Shown here piece after piece: positions 7,210 through 14,325 of a DNA stretch of 37,899 bases. The DNA is from Candidatus Pacebacteria bacterium CG_4_10_14_3_um_filter_34_15 (lineage in GTDB: Bacteria; Patescibacteriota; Microgenomatia; UBA1400; PJMF01). The notes beneath the pieces were generated by a model. That model was given only the letters and a program-made list of their open reading frames with translations, was not told the origin of the DNA and did not search any database. How positions within the stretch are numbered: position 1 is the stretch's first letter; the number at the start of each line of letters is the position of its first letter. The position numbers and the translations under genes were made by a program. The stretch spans positions 1 through 37,899 of the forward strand of contig PFJN01000036.1 in NCBI GenBank assembly GCA_002783105.1, given 5' to 3'.

Positions 7210-7243
7210 GAACCTGGTGTCCTAACCGCTAGACGATGGGGCC
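7172..7243 (-). tRNA. trnE: tRNA-Glu (CTC anticodon)
   Basis: The minus strand folds as a full cloverleaf. The acceptor arm is GGCCCCA (7243-7237) with TGGGGTC (7179-7173), including one G-T pair. The anticodon stem CCAGG/CCTGG encloses the loop TTCTCAT (7212-7206), giving anticodon CTC. The T-arm is CAGAG, loop TTCGATT, CTCTG. The D-arm contains the TAGCGGTTAGGA stretch typical of tRNA-Glu. The discriminator is A and no CCA is encoded, so CCA must be added after transcription (compare the enzyme at 19734-21377). A near-consensus promoter lies upstream. The 3' half overlaps the recombinase ORF. Confidence 0.95.
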
Positions 7244-7263
7244 TTGGCGTGACTTAAGCTGAT

Positions 7264-7292
7264 ATTATACCAAGCGTAACAACCTACTTCAA
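7264..7292 (-). promoter_or_regulatory. Promoter of tRNA-Glu
   Basis: On the minus strand TTGAAG (7292-7287) and a perfect TATAAT (7269-7264) are separated by exactly 17 bp. The predicted start is about 13 nt before the mature tRNA 5' end. Confidence 0.8.
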
Positions 7293-7321
7293 ACTCAAGC
7301 TAAATGTAAGATTCTTTATAT

Positions 7322-7353
7322 ATTCTCCATCTAATATTAATTATTAGGAGAAT
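7322..7353 (+). promoter_or_regulatory. Hairpin covering the tasA-like ribosome binding site
   Basis: ATTCTCC (7322-7328) pairs with GGAGAAT (7347-7353), and after a 3-nt bulge TAATA (7332-7336) pairs with TATTA (7342-7346), loop TTAAT. The Shine-Dalgarno AGGAG (7346-7350) is in the paired strand, 5 nt before the ATG at 7356. Whether the left arm is in the mRNA depends on the unknown transcription start. Confidence 0.5.
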
Positions 7354-7355
7354 GT

Positions 7356-7931
7356 ATGAATATACAAAATACATCAAAAAAAACTTATAAACCACTGTTA
7401 ATTCTTTCAATGTTTGTAGTTTTGGTTATATCAACTACAACAGCATATTTCACTGGTACAACTGAGTCAGATGATAATATTTTTATATCGGGTGACATAG
7501 CAATAGATGTAATTCAGGATAATTTATTTACAGTTGAAGAATGGTTTCCCGGGAGTGAACATACAATAGAATTTTCTATGCTAAACAACGGTACTATTAA
7601 TGAATATGTCAAAGGATATTTAGGAGGAAGCTGGGATAATGAGGAGTTAGATCCATCAGTTTTTAAAATTTCAAAACTTGAACACAAAGAAAATAACGAA
7701 TGGCTAACCATGAGCAATGGTCTAGAACTTGGAGACGAGTTTTACTTGAGTAACGATGGAACAATTCAGACATTAATTGAATTAAATCCAGGATCTAAAG
7801 AAGATTTTAGACTTGGTGTTAAATTAATTGAGACTGTTGGGGAAGAATATCAAAATCAAACATTCGTAGCAAACCTACATTTGGCTGCCAGACAATCAAT
7901 TAATGGTGCTGATTGGCCAAGTATTTATTAA
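7356..7931 (+). CDS. TasA/CalY-like extracellular fibre protein
   Basis: A 191-residue secreted protein. A lysine-rich N-terminus and a hydrophobic segment (about residues 13-31) lead into TTTAYFTGTTESDDNIFISG, which fits the SipW-type signal site of TasA and camelysin: a small residue, an aromatic pair, then an N/T/G-rich start of the mature chain. The body continues with an IDV strand, a PGSEHTIEFSMLNNGTINEYV stretch like the 'P-G-D ... N-x-G-s' region of TasA, and a beta-rich C-terminus. In Bacillus, TasA forms biofilm fibres. The dedicated signal peptidase lies directly downstream, which strongly supports the call. Its strong ribosome binding site is held in a hairpin. Fibre formation in this organism is inference. 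Confidence 0.75.
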   Translation: MNIQNTSKKTYKPLLILSMFVVLVISTTTAYFTGTTESDDNIFISGDIAIDVIQDNLFTVEEWFPGSEHTIEFSMLNNGTINEYVKGYLGGSWDNEELDPSVFKISKLEHKENNEWLTMSNGLELGDEFYLSNDGTIQTLIELNPGSKEDFRLGVKLIETVGEEYQNQTFVANLHLAARQSINGADWPSIY

Positions 7932-7938
7932 TTAGATT

Positions 7939-8006
7939 TATGGGGCGCGCAAAAAAAGTTAGACAAACTTTTTAATACACTCAAAATTAAATTTGCGCGC
8001 CCCATA
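7939..8006 (+). promoter_or_regulatory. Long GC-rich stem between the tasA-like gene and signal peptidase gene
   Basis: A perfect 15-bp inverted repeat pairs 7939-7953 with 7992-8006 and contains GGGGCGCGC, striking in this AT-rich region. A second perfect 8-bp stem (7953-7960 with 7966-7973, loop AGACA) is nested inside. No T-run follows the outer stem on either strand, so it is not a standard terminator. It could be a transcript stabiliser, a processing site or a partial attenuator that sets unequal expression of the two genes. Confidence 0.6.
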
Positions 8007-8013
8007 AAAAAAT

Positions 8014-8475
8014 ATGAAATACATTCAATACATTATTTTTAATATTTTTCTTATTATATTTTTAATTTTTTCGGTAATAAGCTATCTTGTTGGAGCCAAA
8101 CCATTAATTGTTACTTCTAACTCAATGTCTCCATCAATTGAAAAGGGAGATTTGGTTGTAATAATTAAGGGCGATCAATATGAGATTGGTGACATTATTA
8201 GTTTTCAGAATGAAGGACTTATAGCAACTCATAGAGTTATCAATATTGATTATAGCGATTCAAATGAGAGTATTAAATTTATAACAAAAGGAGACGCGAA
8301 TAAAAATACAGATTTTAGTTTAGTTAAAATTAATAATGTAATTGGAAAGGTAGGCTTCATTATTCCTTTTTTAGGTTTTATATTTTTATTTATTCAATCA
8401 AAATATTCAATTTATGCACTAATCATTATTATTTTAATTTTATTAATAGAGAAAATTAGGCATGATAAAAATTAA
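8014..8475 (+). CDS. sipW: SipW-type (ER-type) signal peptidase I
   Basis: A 153-residue membrane protease. A hydrophobic N-terminal segment (residues 6-27) precedes the box VTSNSMSPSI with the nucleophile Ser37. GDLVVI and YEIGDIISF follow, then ATHRV with His73, and KGDANKNTD. A histidine in place of the usual bacterial lysine marks the ER/archaeal-type family to which Bacillus SipW belongs. Two C-terminal hydrophobic stretches (about 112-147) anchor it. It should cleave the signal peptides of the TasA-like protein upstream and perhaps the protein downstream. No Shine-Dalgarno is visible; the start codon lies 7 nt after a long stem. Its last 14 nt overlap the next gene. Confidence 0.88.
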   Translation: MKYIQYIIFNIFLIIFLIFSVISYLVGAKPLIVTSNSMSPSIEKGDLVVIIKGDQYEIGDIISFQNEGLIATHRVINIDYSDSNESIKFITKGDANKNTDFSLVKINNVIGKVGFIIPFLGFIFLFIQSKYSIYALIIIILILLIEKIRHDKN

Positions 8476-9541
8476 GTTACTATTATTTATTTCAATGATT
8501 ATATTTTTAGGATTATTAATATCTAGAACGTCATCATTTTATTTTGATTCAGTCAAAGGAGCAAATAACATAATGAAACTAACAGAATGGAAACCCGCTG
8601 AATCAAAATTAGAAATAATTAAAGACGATTTGGTTTACTCAATCGAAGAAAATATCGTCGATCAAAACCCCACAATATTTTTGCAAAACTTAACTACACA
8701 AGAAAACCAATATTTATCATTTCAATATAAAATAGAATCTGATGAAGATGCGTTGGGTTTTGATGATCCAAACTTCATACTATCAATAAATAATGACACT
8801 GTTTTTACGGATAATGTGAATCCAGGGATTTGGCAAAGAACTTTTATTAACTTAAAAGATTACAAATCGAATGACGGCCGATATTTAATTGATTTTATTA
8901 CAAAAAATACTTTTGATGAAATTAAACCACCATCTCTTTATATACAAGAAATTAGCACAGCAAAATTCTTAGCTAAAAAAAATGATTTATTAAAATTTAA
9001 TATTTCAAAAAGTAATTCCAAACTCCACTTAAAATATTCTGTAGATGAAAATGGAGCAATTGTATCAAAGCACCAAATATTATTAGAGCCCTTTGAATTT
9101 TTAGTTTCGGAACAATTTTTGAACAATGAGGTTGAGTACTATTCAGTTGATAGCTTTGGAAATGTAGAAAATTCAAAGTACGCAACAATCTATACAGATT
9201 TCACATTACCAAATAAAATTGAAGAGCTAAATTGCTTTAATGAATCAGATCAAGAGTTGAGTATTACTTTTACAGCACCACATGATGATTTTTCAAATCA
9301 ACCAATATTATATGAAAGCGCAATTTCTAGCACTGAAGTATTAGAAAGCACAGATTGGAATTTATTAGAACAAATTAATCCTGTTAATTTTAAAAAATTT
9401 GGAGTTTCAAATTTGTCATCGAATGGCGGAGCACTAGAAAATCTATTATTTCAAAACATAAATCCTGAAAAAAACTATTTTTCGATTAAATCAATTGATC
9501 AAGCTGGGAACATTTCTGAGATTTCCTCTTGTTTTAGATGA
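8462..9541 (+). CDS. Secreted protein with FN3-like C-terminal region
   Basis: A 359-residue protein. A hydrophobic N-terminal signal or anchor (about residues 4-24) runs into SSFYFDSVKGANNIM, which resembles the mature start of SipW substrates. Residues 45-170 look like a beta-sandwich (FQYKIESDEDALGFDDPNF ... WQRTFINLKDY), reminiscent of jelly-roll binding modules. Residues 190-359 contain repeats of the kind YYSVDSFGNVE and FSIKSIDQAGNISEIS, typical of fibronectin type III-like or Ig-like surface repeats. The start overlaps the signal peptidase gene by 14 nt, implying translational coupling and shared function. A minor fibre component or adhesin processed by the SipW-type enzyme is the best inference; the exact family is not recognised. 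Confidence 0.65.
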   Translation: MIKIKLLLFISMIIFLGLLISRTSSFYFDSVKGANNIMKLTEWKPAESKLEIIKDDLVYSIEENIVDQNPTIFLQNLTTQENQYLSFQYKIESDEDALGFDDPNFILSINNDTVFTDNVNPGIWQRTFINLKDYKSNDGRYLIDFITKNTFDEIKPPSLYIQEISTAKFLAKKNDLLKFNISKSNSKLHLKYSVDENGAIVSKHQILLEPFEFLVSEQFLNNEVEYYSVDSFGNVENSKYATIYTDFTLPNKIEELNCFNESDQELSITFTAPHDDFSNQPILYESAISSTEVLESTDWNLLEQINPVNFKKFGVSNLSSNGGALENLLFQNINPEKNYFSIKSIDQAGNISEISSCFR

Positions 9542-9557
9542 CGATTTTCATCATAAT
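9529..9557 (+). promoter_or_regulatory. Promoter predicting a leaderless CAP-domain mRNA
   Basis: TTGTTT (9529-9534), 17 bp, then CATAAT (9552-9557). Six bases separate the -10 from the GTG at 9564, so transcription should start at the start codon. Confidence 0.5.
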
Positions 9558-9563
9558 GACGGA

Positions 9564-10457
9564 GTGAAATTATTAAAAACTATAAGCCATTTATTTCATC
9601 CCCAGAAATCTAATAATCATAGATCAAAGATTCTACATCCCAAACCTTTGATGTTTATGACCTTGATTGCTTTGGGATTTTATCAACTAGTTGGTGTTTT
9701 TTCATTTGTGAATTTGCCTAAGGGCAATGTACTTGGATATGCATCTAATATTACAATTTCTCAGATTATTGAGGGGACAAACAAAGAGAGAGTGAGCCAG
9801 GGATTAGTCGCATTGACTTATAATACCTCATTGTCTGAAGCTGCTACAGGTAAAGCTAGAGACATGTTTACCGATCAATATTGGGCTCATACTTCTCCGG
9901 GTGGCAAAGAGCCATGGGATTTTATTAAGAGTGTTAATTATAATTACAAAGTTGCCGGTGAAAATTTGGCACGAGATTTTGATTCAACAACTCCAATGAT
10001 TACAGCCTGGATGAATTCGCCTACGCATAAAGCAAATATAATGAATCCAAGATACCGAGACATAGGTCTTGCAGTTGTTGATGGGAAGCTTAATGGTGTT
10101 GAAACAACTTTAGTTGTTCAAATATTTGGAACTCTGGCTACTGACACAGAATCGTCAACCACTCCAAGCGTTGAAGTTGCGGGAATAACTTTGGAAAATT
10201 TCAAACAACAAGAAGTTTTGGCAACCTCAGTGGTCCCTCAAGGATATTTGTCTCAAGGAATTTTGTTGTCTCCACTTCACTTATTAAAGGCATTTTTCTT
10301 GAGTATTATCTTTTTATTGATAGCAGTACTTTTGTATGATGGATTCGTAGCTGGTCACAGAAAGTCGGTTCGACTTGTTGGCAAAAACCTGGCTCATATA
10401 ATATTATTTATTTTTATTGCATATTTAGTTGTCTTCTTTAAAGGAGGGGTAGTTTAA
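9564..10457 (+). CDS. CAP/SCP domain membrane protein (YkwD-like)
   Basis: From the GTG at 9564 the protein has 297 residues. A basic N-terminus with LFHPQKSNNHR precedes a membrane segment (about residues 30-50). The CAP domain follows: NKERVSQGLVALTYN, the HTSPGG box after YWA, AGENLA, and WMNSPTHKANIMNPRYRDIGLA. Two C-terminal hydrophobic segments end the protein, so the CAP domain should face outside. The frame is open upstream to a TTG at 9495, but that start would overlap the previous gene by 47 nt and has no ribosome binding site; a promoter whose -10 lies 6 nt before 9564 supports the GTG. Bacterial CAP proteins are extracytoplasmic with mostly unknown activity. A small membrane protein follows at once. 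Confidence 0.85.
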   Translation: MKLLKTISHLFHPQKSNNHRSKILHPKPLMFMTLIALGFYQLVGVFSFVNLPKGNVLGYASNITISQIIEGTNKERVSQGLVALTYNTSLSEAATGKARDMFTDQYWAHTSPGGKEPWDFIKSVNYNYKVAGENLARDFDSTTPMITAWMNSPTHKANIMNPRYRDIGLAVVDGKLNGVETTLVVQIFGTLATDTESSTTPSVEVAGITLENFKQQEVLATSVVPQGYLSQGILLSPLHLLKAFFLSIIFLLIAVLLYDGFVAGHRKSVRLVGKNLAHIILFIFIAYLVVFFKGGVV

Positions 10458-10715
10458 ATGATTGCAGAATTTAAAAGTCACAAAATTGCGTACATAGTTC
10501 TATCAACAGTTTTATTTATTTGTGTGCTATTGTTTCTTCATTTTTGGCCCGATAGAAGTAAGCAGAGAATAGTCGCTGTCTTGATGTCACTATTCTATTT
10601 TTTTTGGGGAATTATTGTGCATAAAAACTCAAAACACATTAACTCAAAAGTTATTTTTGAGTACCTAGCTGTTTCATTATTGTCTGGTACAATTTTGATT
10701 TTACTCACTTTTTAA
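10458..10715 (+). CDS. Small three-helix membrane protein paired with CAP protein
   Basis: An 85-residue, almost wholly hydrophobic protein with three predicted membrane helices (about residues 9-29, 36-55 and 65-84). HFWPDR, SLFYFFWGI and FEYLAVSLL resemble a small uncharacterised membrane family I associate with CPR genomes. It begins directly after the stop of the CAP gene (GGAGGGG about 9 nt before the ATG), so the two are co-transcribed and probably work together. Function is unknown. A 7-bp inverted repeat at 10706-10726 spans its end but has no T-run. Confidence 0.65.
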   Translation: MIAEFKSHKIAYIVLSTVLFICVLLFLHFWPDRSKQRIVAVLMSLFYFFWGIIVHKNSKHINSKVIFEYLAVSLLSGTILILLTF

Positions 10716-10759
10716 ACAGAAAAGTGATAAACTAGGGATGATTTTATATAAGGAGAAAT

Positions 10760-11488
10760 ATGAAGGGAATTATTTTAGCCGGTGGCTCTGGAAGCAGATT
10801 GAGACCTCTTACTAAAGTTACTAGTAAGCAGTTATTGCCTGTTTATGATCAGCCAATGATCTATTACCCTCTCAAAACACTTTTGGACGGAGGAATTAGA
10901 GATATTTTAATTATTGTAGCTCCTGACCATGCCGGAGATTTTCTAAAACTTTTGGGCAGTGGTAAAGATTTTGGCTGTAAATTTACTTATGAGATTCAAG
11001 ATAAGCCAGAGGGGATTGCCCAAGCTTTTATTGTTGGACAAAATTTTATTGGCAATGATAGTGCTACCTTAATCCTTGGTGATAATATTTATGAAGACAC
11101 ATTTAAGGATGAAATAGCTTCTTTTAAAACTGGAGCAAGAATTTTTATTAAAGATGTTAAAGACCCTCAAAGATTTGGTGTTGTCGAGTTTGACGAAAAC
11201 AATAGAGCAACTTCAATTGAAGAAAAACCTAAAACACCTAAGTCAAAGTATGCAGTTACAGGAATGTATATTTACGATAATACCGTAATTGAAAAAGTAA
11301 AAAAGCTTCAATCATCTGACAGGGGTGAACTTGAAATTACCGACTTAAATAATCTATACTTAGAGGAGCAGAGCTTAGACGTAGCTTTTGTTGATGGCCG
11401 GTGGTTTGATACAGGAACTTTTGAGTCTTTGCACGAAGCCATAATTTTTGTTAGAAATAGAGAATTAGCAAAGAAGAAGATCAAATGA
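10760..11488 (+). CDS. rmlA: Glucose-1-phosphate thymidylyltransferase-like enzyme
   Basis: A 242-residue sugar nucleotidylyltransferase. The signature [11 protein letters not shown] at residues 8-18 binds the nucleotide triphosphate. [24 protein letters not shown] (about residues 114-120), FGVVEFD and [20 protein letters not shown] follow in the order of RmlA. The reaction is dTTP + glucose-1-phosphate to dTDP-glucose. It lacks about 50 C-terminal residues of the usual RmlA (about 290), so it resembles the short forms seen in CPR and archaea; nucleotide preference is not certain. No rmlB, C or D is in the window. AGGAG lies 3 nt before the ATG. The stop overlaps the next start by 4 nt. Confidence 0.88.
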   Translation: MKGIILAGGSGSRLRPLTKVTSKQLLPVYDQPMIYYPLKTLLDGGIRDILIIVAPDHAGDFLKLLGSGKDFGCKFTYEIQDKPEGIAQAFIVGQNFIGNDSATLILGDNIYEDTFKDEIASFKTGARIFIKDVKDPQRFGVVEFDENNRATSIEEKPKTPKSKYAVTGMYIYDNTVIEKVKKLQSSDRGELEITDLNNLYLEEQSLDVAFVDGRWFDTGTFESLHEAIIFVRNRELAKKKIK

Positions 11489-12372
11489 ACCAACGAAAAA
11501 AACTTTTTTTAGCCATAATTGTAGTTTTTTTAATCGGATCTGGTATTTCAAAGGTTGGCGCTCAAGATTCTAACAAAGATGTTGCTCAAGTTACTCAAGA
11601 AGAAACTTCTTTTTCTGGAGATGAAAAGACAGATCTGATTTTTAATAAATCTAGAAGTACTCAAAAAATTTTAGATTTAAAGGTGCTTTATAGAGATCAA
11701 ATAGAAGCATACAGAAATTCAGATAAACAATTTAATATTGCAAAAACTCATTATTTTAATGTTTTAACTTTAATATCTTTGGAAGAACTTGTAGGATCCA
11801 CTAAGCTTGCTATGAGCGATAGGCTGAAAGTTTTAATAACTTATCTAGAATTATTAAGTGCCACTCTTGAAGATACCACGGGAGTAGAGTTAGCTTTAAA
11901 AGAAGAAAGTCTTAAACAAATTCGTGCTACAATTATAGCTTTGAAACTTCATCAAGAAGACATCGCTCTAGCCAAAGACAGAGCTACCTTCAATCTTTTA
12001 GCTGATGATTTTTCATTATTTGTTGAGTCATATGAGCAAGTTAGTTATAGAGCTTTATCTTTAATAAGAATTGGTCAGATTCAAGCTGTTTATGATGCAG
12101 CAACTATAATAGATGCCGATATAAAAAAGAGCAAAGAGGGAGAAGATGTCGGCGCAGTTGTAGAATCAAAAAGAGTGAGAGCATTTCAAGAAATTCAAAG
12201 AAACTTTACTATTACAAATGAGGGCTTAATTAAGCTTAATGATAAGGTAATTTCTCGCGAAGCTGAGGACTTTGGTAGAAACTTTTATGAAGATACTTTA
12301 GTCAATCTTGAACCAATCTATATTCAAATGTCAAAATCTCTGGATCATTTGGAGGAGTTATTAAAACTTTAA
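11485..12372 (+). CDS. Secreted all-helical protein, unknown function
   Basis: A 295-residue protein. A classic signal peptide covers residues 1-26 (NQRKK, a hydrophobic core, then KVGAQDS with a likely cut after GA or AQ). The mature part is rich in helix-forming residues (E, K, L and A) with little beta character, for example in residues 60-290, and contains no cysteine-rich or catalytic motif I can name. It overlaps rmlA by 4 nt (ATGA), so it is translated from the same mRNA. A single-pass membrane protein follows 1 nt later, and the two may form an envelope complex. The family is not recognised. Confidence 0.6.
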   Translation: MNQRKKLFLAIIVVFLIGSGISKVGAQDSNKDVAQVTQEETSFSGDEKTDLIFNKSRSTQKILDLKVLYRDQIEAYRNSDKQFNIAKTHYFNVLTLISLEELVGSTKLAMSDRLKVLITYLELLSATLEDTTGVELALKEESLKQIRATIIALKLHQEDIALAKDRATFNLLADDFSLFVESYEQVSYRALSLIRIGQIQAVYDAATIIDADIKKSKEGEDVGAVVESKRVRAFQEIQRNFTITNEGLIKLNDKVISREAEDFGRNFYEDTLVNLEPIYIQMSKSLDHLEELLKL

Positions 12373-12373
12373 T

Positions 12374-12757
12374 ATGAATAAACTTGAGCAAACAAACCAA
12401 ACTGATTTTTCGTATGAGGAGCCAATCTTTTCTGATTTTAATGTTGAGTTGCCAGTTGAGCCAAAGCCAGTAGTACCGGAAATAAAAAATAGTAAAAAGA
12501 AAAAGTTTATTATCATTGGATTAGCAATTTTTTTCTTGATTCTAGTACTTGTAATAGTTATCATTAAATTAAAAAAATCTCCGGTTGAAATAACTAAAGA
12601 TAAAGAATCCGAGGTAATTACAAAAAATTTAGGACCATTTGAGGAACGAATTAAAAATGCAAGAATTGATTTAGAAATTGCAGATCCGTCTAATCAAGAT
12701 CTGACTTATCCTCCAGTTAATATGGAACTTCGTATTGATCAGAAAGAGAAGAGATAA
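12374..12757 (+). CDS. Single-pass membrane protein, unknown function
   Basis: A 127-residue protein with an acidic, proline-rich cytoplasmic N-terminus (about residues 1-40), a KKKK stop-transfer patch, one strongly hydrophobic helix (about 44-66) and a charged outer tail with PPVNMELRIDQ near the end. It starts 1 nt after the stop of the secreted helical protein, which implies co-transcription. Its end touches the convergent gene at 12758. No family is recognised. The position suggests an assembly or anchoring partner of the secreted protein. Confidence 0.55.
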   Translation: MNKLEQTNQTDFSYEEPIFSDFNVELPVEPKPVVPEIKNSKKKKFIIIGLAIFFLILVLVIVIIKLKKSPVEITKDKESEVITKNLGPFEERIKNARIDLEIADPSNQDLTYPPVNMELRIDQKEKR

Positions 12758-13663
12758 CTAATCAGTTTTTTTCTTACTCATTACATTTTTCAAATTAAAA
12801 CTTATGAAAGTAAGAATTGTCCAAAAAGCTATTGTTGCCATTGGAAGTGTTAGATCGCTGTAAAGTATATTACTAGCAGTCTCGATTATTGCTGTGGGAA
12901 TCATGATGTTTGAACACAACTTTAGAACTTTCTTAAAGTTAAAACTAAAACTATAAATTTTAAAAAGGAAATACACCAAAATTGATTCAATAAACAAAAA
13001 CCAGCTTTTTGATAATAAATATAAAATACTAGAAATAATCGCCATGATTATTTGAATTTTAGGAAAAGACTTATCAATCGATTCTGAGATAGTAGCAGTA
13101 ATTTTTAGTAAAATTTGTTTGTTGAGGCTGTAAGAGCCCAGACCATCAAAAATTGTTGTGAGAGGATACTCGACCCAATCTTCTTTAGAATTTTGATTGT
13201 CTTGGGTTTGATCTTGAGTAGCACTTTGTAGACTATATAAATAATTTTTGTTTATGTAAATTAAAGAGCTATTCTGGAATATTAAATTAGATTCATAGGG
13301 TGGTTCTTGAGTGTTGCTAATTATTCCAAATAATTTTGGTAAATGATGCTTTTTGTAATCTATTGTTGAAGGCCAATAAATATTTACATAATCTTGGTTA
13401 AGCTCTAATTGATTGTCTGCCCATATGATTTCCAAATTTTTGTCAAAGTGATTATTCAAATCATTGAGTGCAAGATTTACATCATCTTTAATTTTGGGAA
13501 GTTTTTTTAGTGCTATGTTCGCGCCATTAACTAATCCAAGGATTAAGATTGTTGAAGCAAAAAATAAAAGTGAGGTCTTCAGGGGTTTTTTTAAAACCTC
13601 AAGATAATATTCTGCAGAGGTGATGCTGGATTTAATTTTTTGAAAATATTTTATTAAAATCAT
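12758..13663 (-). CDS. Multi-pass membrane protein, DUF1189-like
   Basis: A 301-residue protein. The N-terminus (KYFQKIKSSITSAEYYLEVLKKP) followed by a membrane helix (about residues 30-50), a long external domain (about 55-195, rich in N, D, Q and Y) and four helices in the C-terminal third (about 203-295) fit the DUF1189 architecture: one helix, an outer loop, then a helical bundle. The similarity is structural and to the N-terminal motif; I am not certain. DUF1189 proteins are often grouped with transport genes and have no firm function. The gene is convergent with 12374-12757 with no gap and divergent from frr, with a possible operator between. Confidence 0.55.
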   Translation of the reverse strand: MILIKYFQKIKSSITSAEYYLEVLKKPLKTSLLFFASTILILGLVNGANIALKKLPKIKDDVNLALNDLNNHFDKNLEIIWADNQLELNQDYVNIYWPSTIDYKKHHLPKLFGIISNTQEPPYESNLIFQNSSLIYINKNYLYSLQSATQDQTQDNQNSKEDWVEYPLTTIFDGLGSYSLNKQILLKITATISESIDKSFPKIQIIMAIISSILYLLSKSWFLFIESILVYFLFKIYSFSFNFKKVLKLCSNIMIPTAIIETASNILYSDLTLPMATIAFWTILTFISFNLKNVMSKKKTD

Positions 13664-13689
13664 GTTGTTAGTATAGCTTGAACTAGATT

Positions 13690-13711
13690 ATAGCGCGAGA
13701 CCATAGCGCGA
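13690..13711. repeat. Direct repeat ATAGCGCGA x2 in divergent promoter region
   Basis: Two identical 9-mers at 13690-13698 and 13703-13711, 13 bp apart start to start, lie between the divergent DUF1189-like gene and frr. They are GC-rich in an AT-rich spacer. A TATAAT reads on the minus strand across 13687-13692, so a bound protein could control either gene. Confidence 0.45.
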
Positions 13712-13732
13712 CTATCACCTTCAGGGAAATTT

Positions 13733-13741
13733 TGGTACAAT
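13733..13741 (+). promoter_or_regulatory. Extended -10 promoter of frr (TGGTACAAT)
   Basis: TGn followed by TACAAT, 28 nt before the frr ATG. No good -35 is seen. An AAAGAAAG ribosome-binding stretch lies between it and the start. Confidence 0.4.
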
Positions 13742-13769
13742 TAGTTACCTTTAATAAAAGAAAGTTATT

Positions 13770-14324
13770 ATGTCATTCGATTTTATAGAATTTAAATCCA
13801 AGCTTAGTAAATCGTATGATTTTGTTCTTAATGATATTGCTTCCTTGAGAACTGGTCGTGCAACTGTTCAAATTCTTGATCCAGTGATTGTAGAAGCATA
13901 TGGATCTAAGATGAGGTTAGTAGAAGTTGCTTCAATTCAAACTCCCGATCCTACTATGTTGCTAGTCACACCTTGGGATAGGTCTTTACTTCCAAATATT
14001 GAGAAGGCTATTTCTTCTGCAGAATTAAATTTAAATCCTGTTGTCGATGGAGATATTATTAGAATTAAAATAGCATCTCTTACAGAAGAAAAAAGATTTG
14101 AAATGGTGAAAATTCTTCACAAAAAAATTGAATCGGGAAGAGTGATGTTTAGAAATTTGCGTTCCGATACAAAGCGAGAGATTGAAAAACAAAAAGGGAA
14201 CGATGGAATTAGCGAGGATGATATAAAAAATGAAGTAAAAGAATTAGACGATTTATTAAAACAACATATGGAAAAACTCGATACCTTAACTGTTAATAAA
14301 GAAAAAGAGTTGCTGACAATTTAG
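13770..14324 (+). CDS. frr: Ribosome recycling factor
   Basis: At 184 residues this is the normal RRF length (about 185). The sequence follows the family through its helical stalk and beta domain: LRTGRATVQILDPVIVEAYGSKMRL near the N-terminus, the QTPDPTMLLVTPWDRS strand region, and the conserved LTEEKRFEMVKILHKKIESGR in the second half, ending in long charged helices. RRF splits the post-termination ribosome together with EF-G. The stop is followed after 1 nt by the rseP start, so the two are coupled. An extended -10 lies upstream. Confidence 0.97.
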   Translation: MSFDFIEFKSKLSKSYDFVLNDIASLRTGRATVQILDPVIVEAYGSKMRLVEVASIQTPDPTMLLVTPWDRSLLPNIEKAISSAELNLNPVVDGDIIRIKIASLTEEKRFEMVKILHKKIESGRVMFRNLRSDTKREIEKQKGNDGISEDDIKNEVKELDDLLKQHMEKLDTLTVNKEKELLTI

Positions 14325-14325
14325 T

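Noticed and set aside
7939-8006. Intrinsic terminator after the tasA-like gene
   Set aside because: The stem is excellent, but it is followed by A residues on the plus strand and has no T-run on the minus strand, so I listed it as a structured element instead.
9495-9563. Longer TTG start for the CAP-domain protein
   Set aside because: It would overlap the upstream gene by 47 nt, has no ribosome binding site, and the extra residues are in effect the other frame of the upstream gene.
10706-10726. CACTTTT/AAAAGTG inverted repeat as a terminator before rmlA
   Set aside because: The stem is A-T rich and short and is not followed by a T-run; it overlaps the end of the 85-residue ORF and is probably chance.
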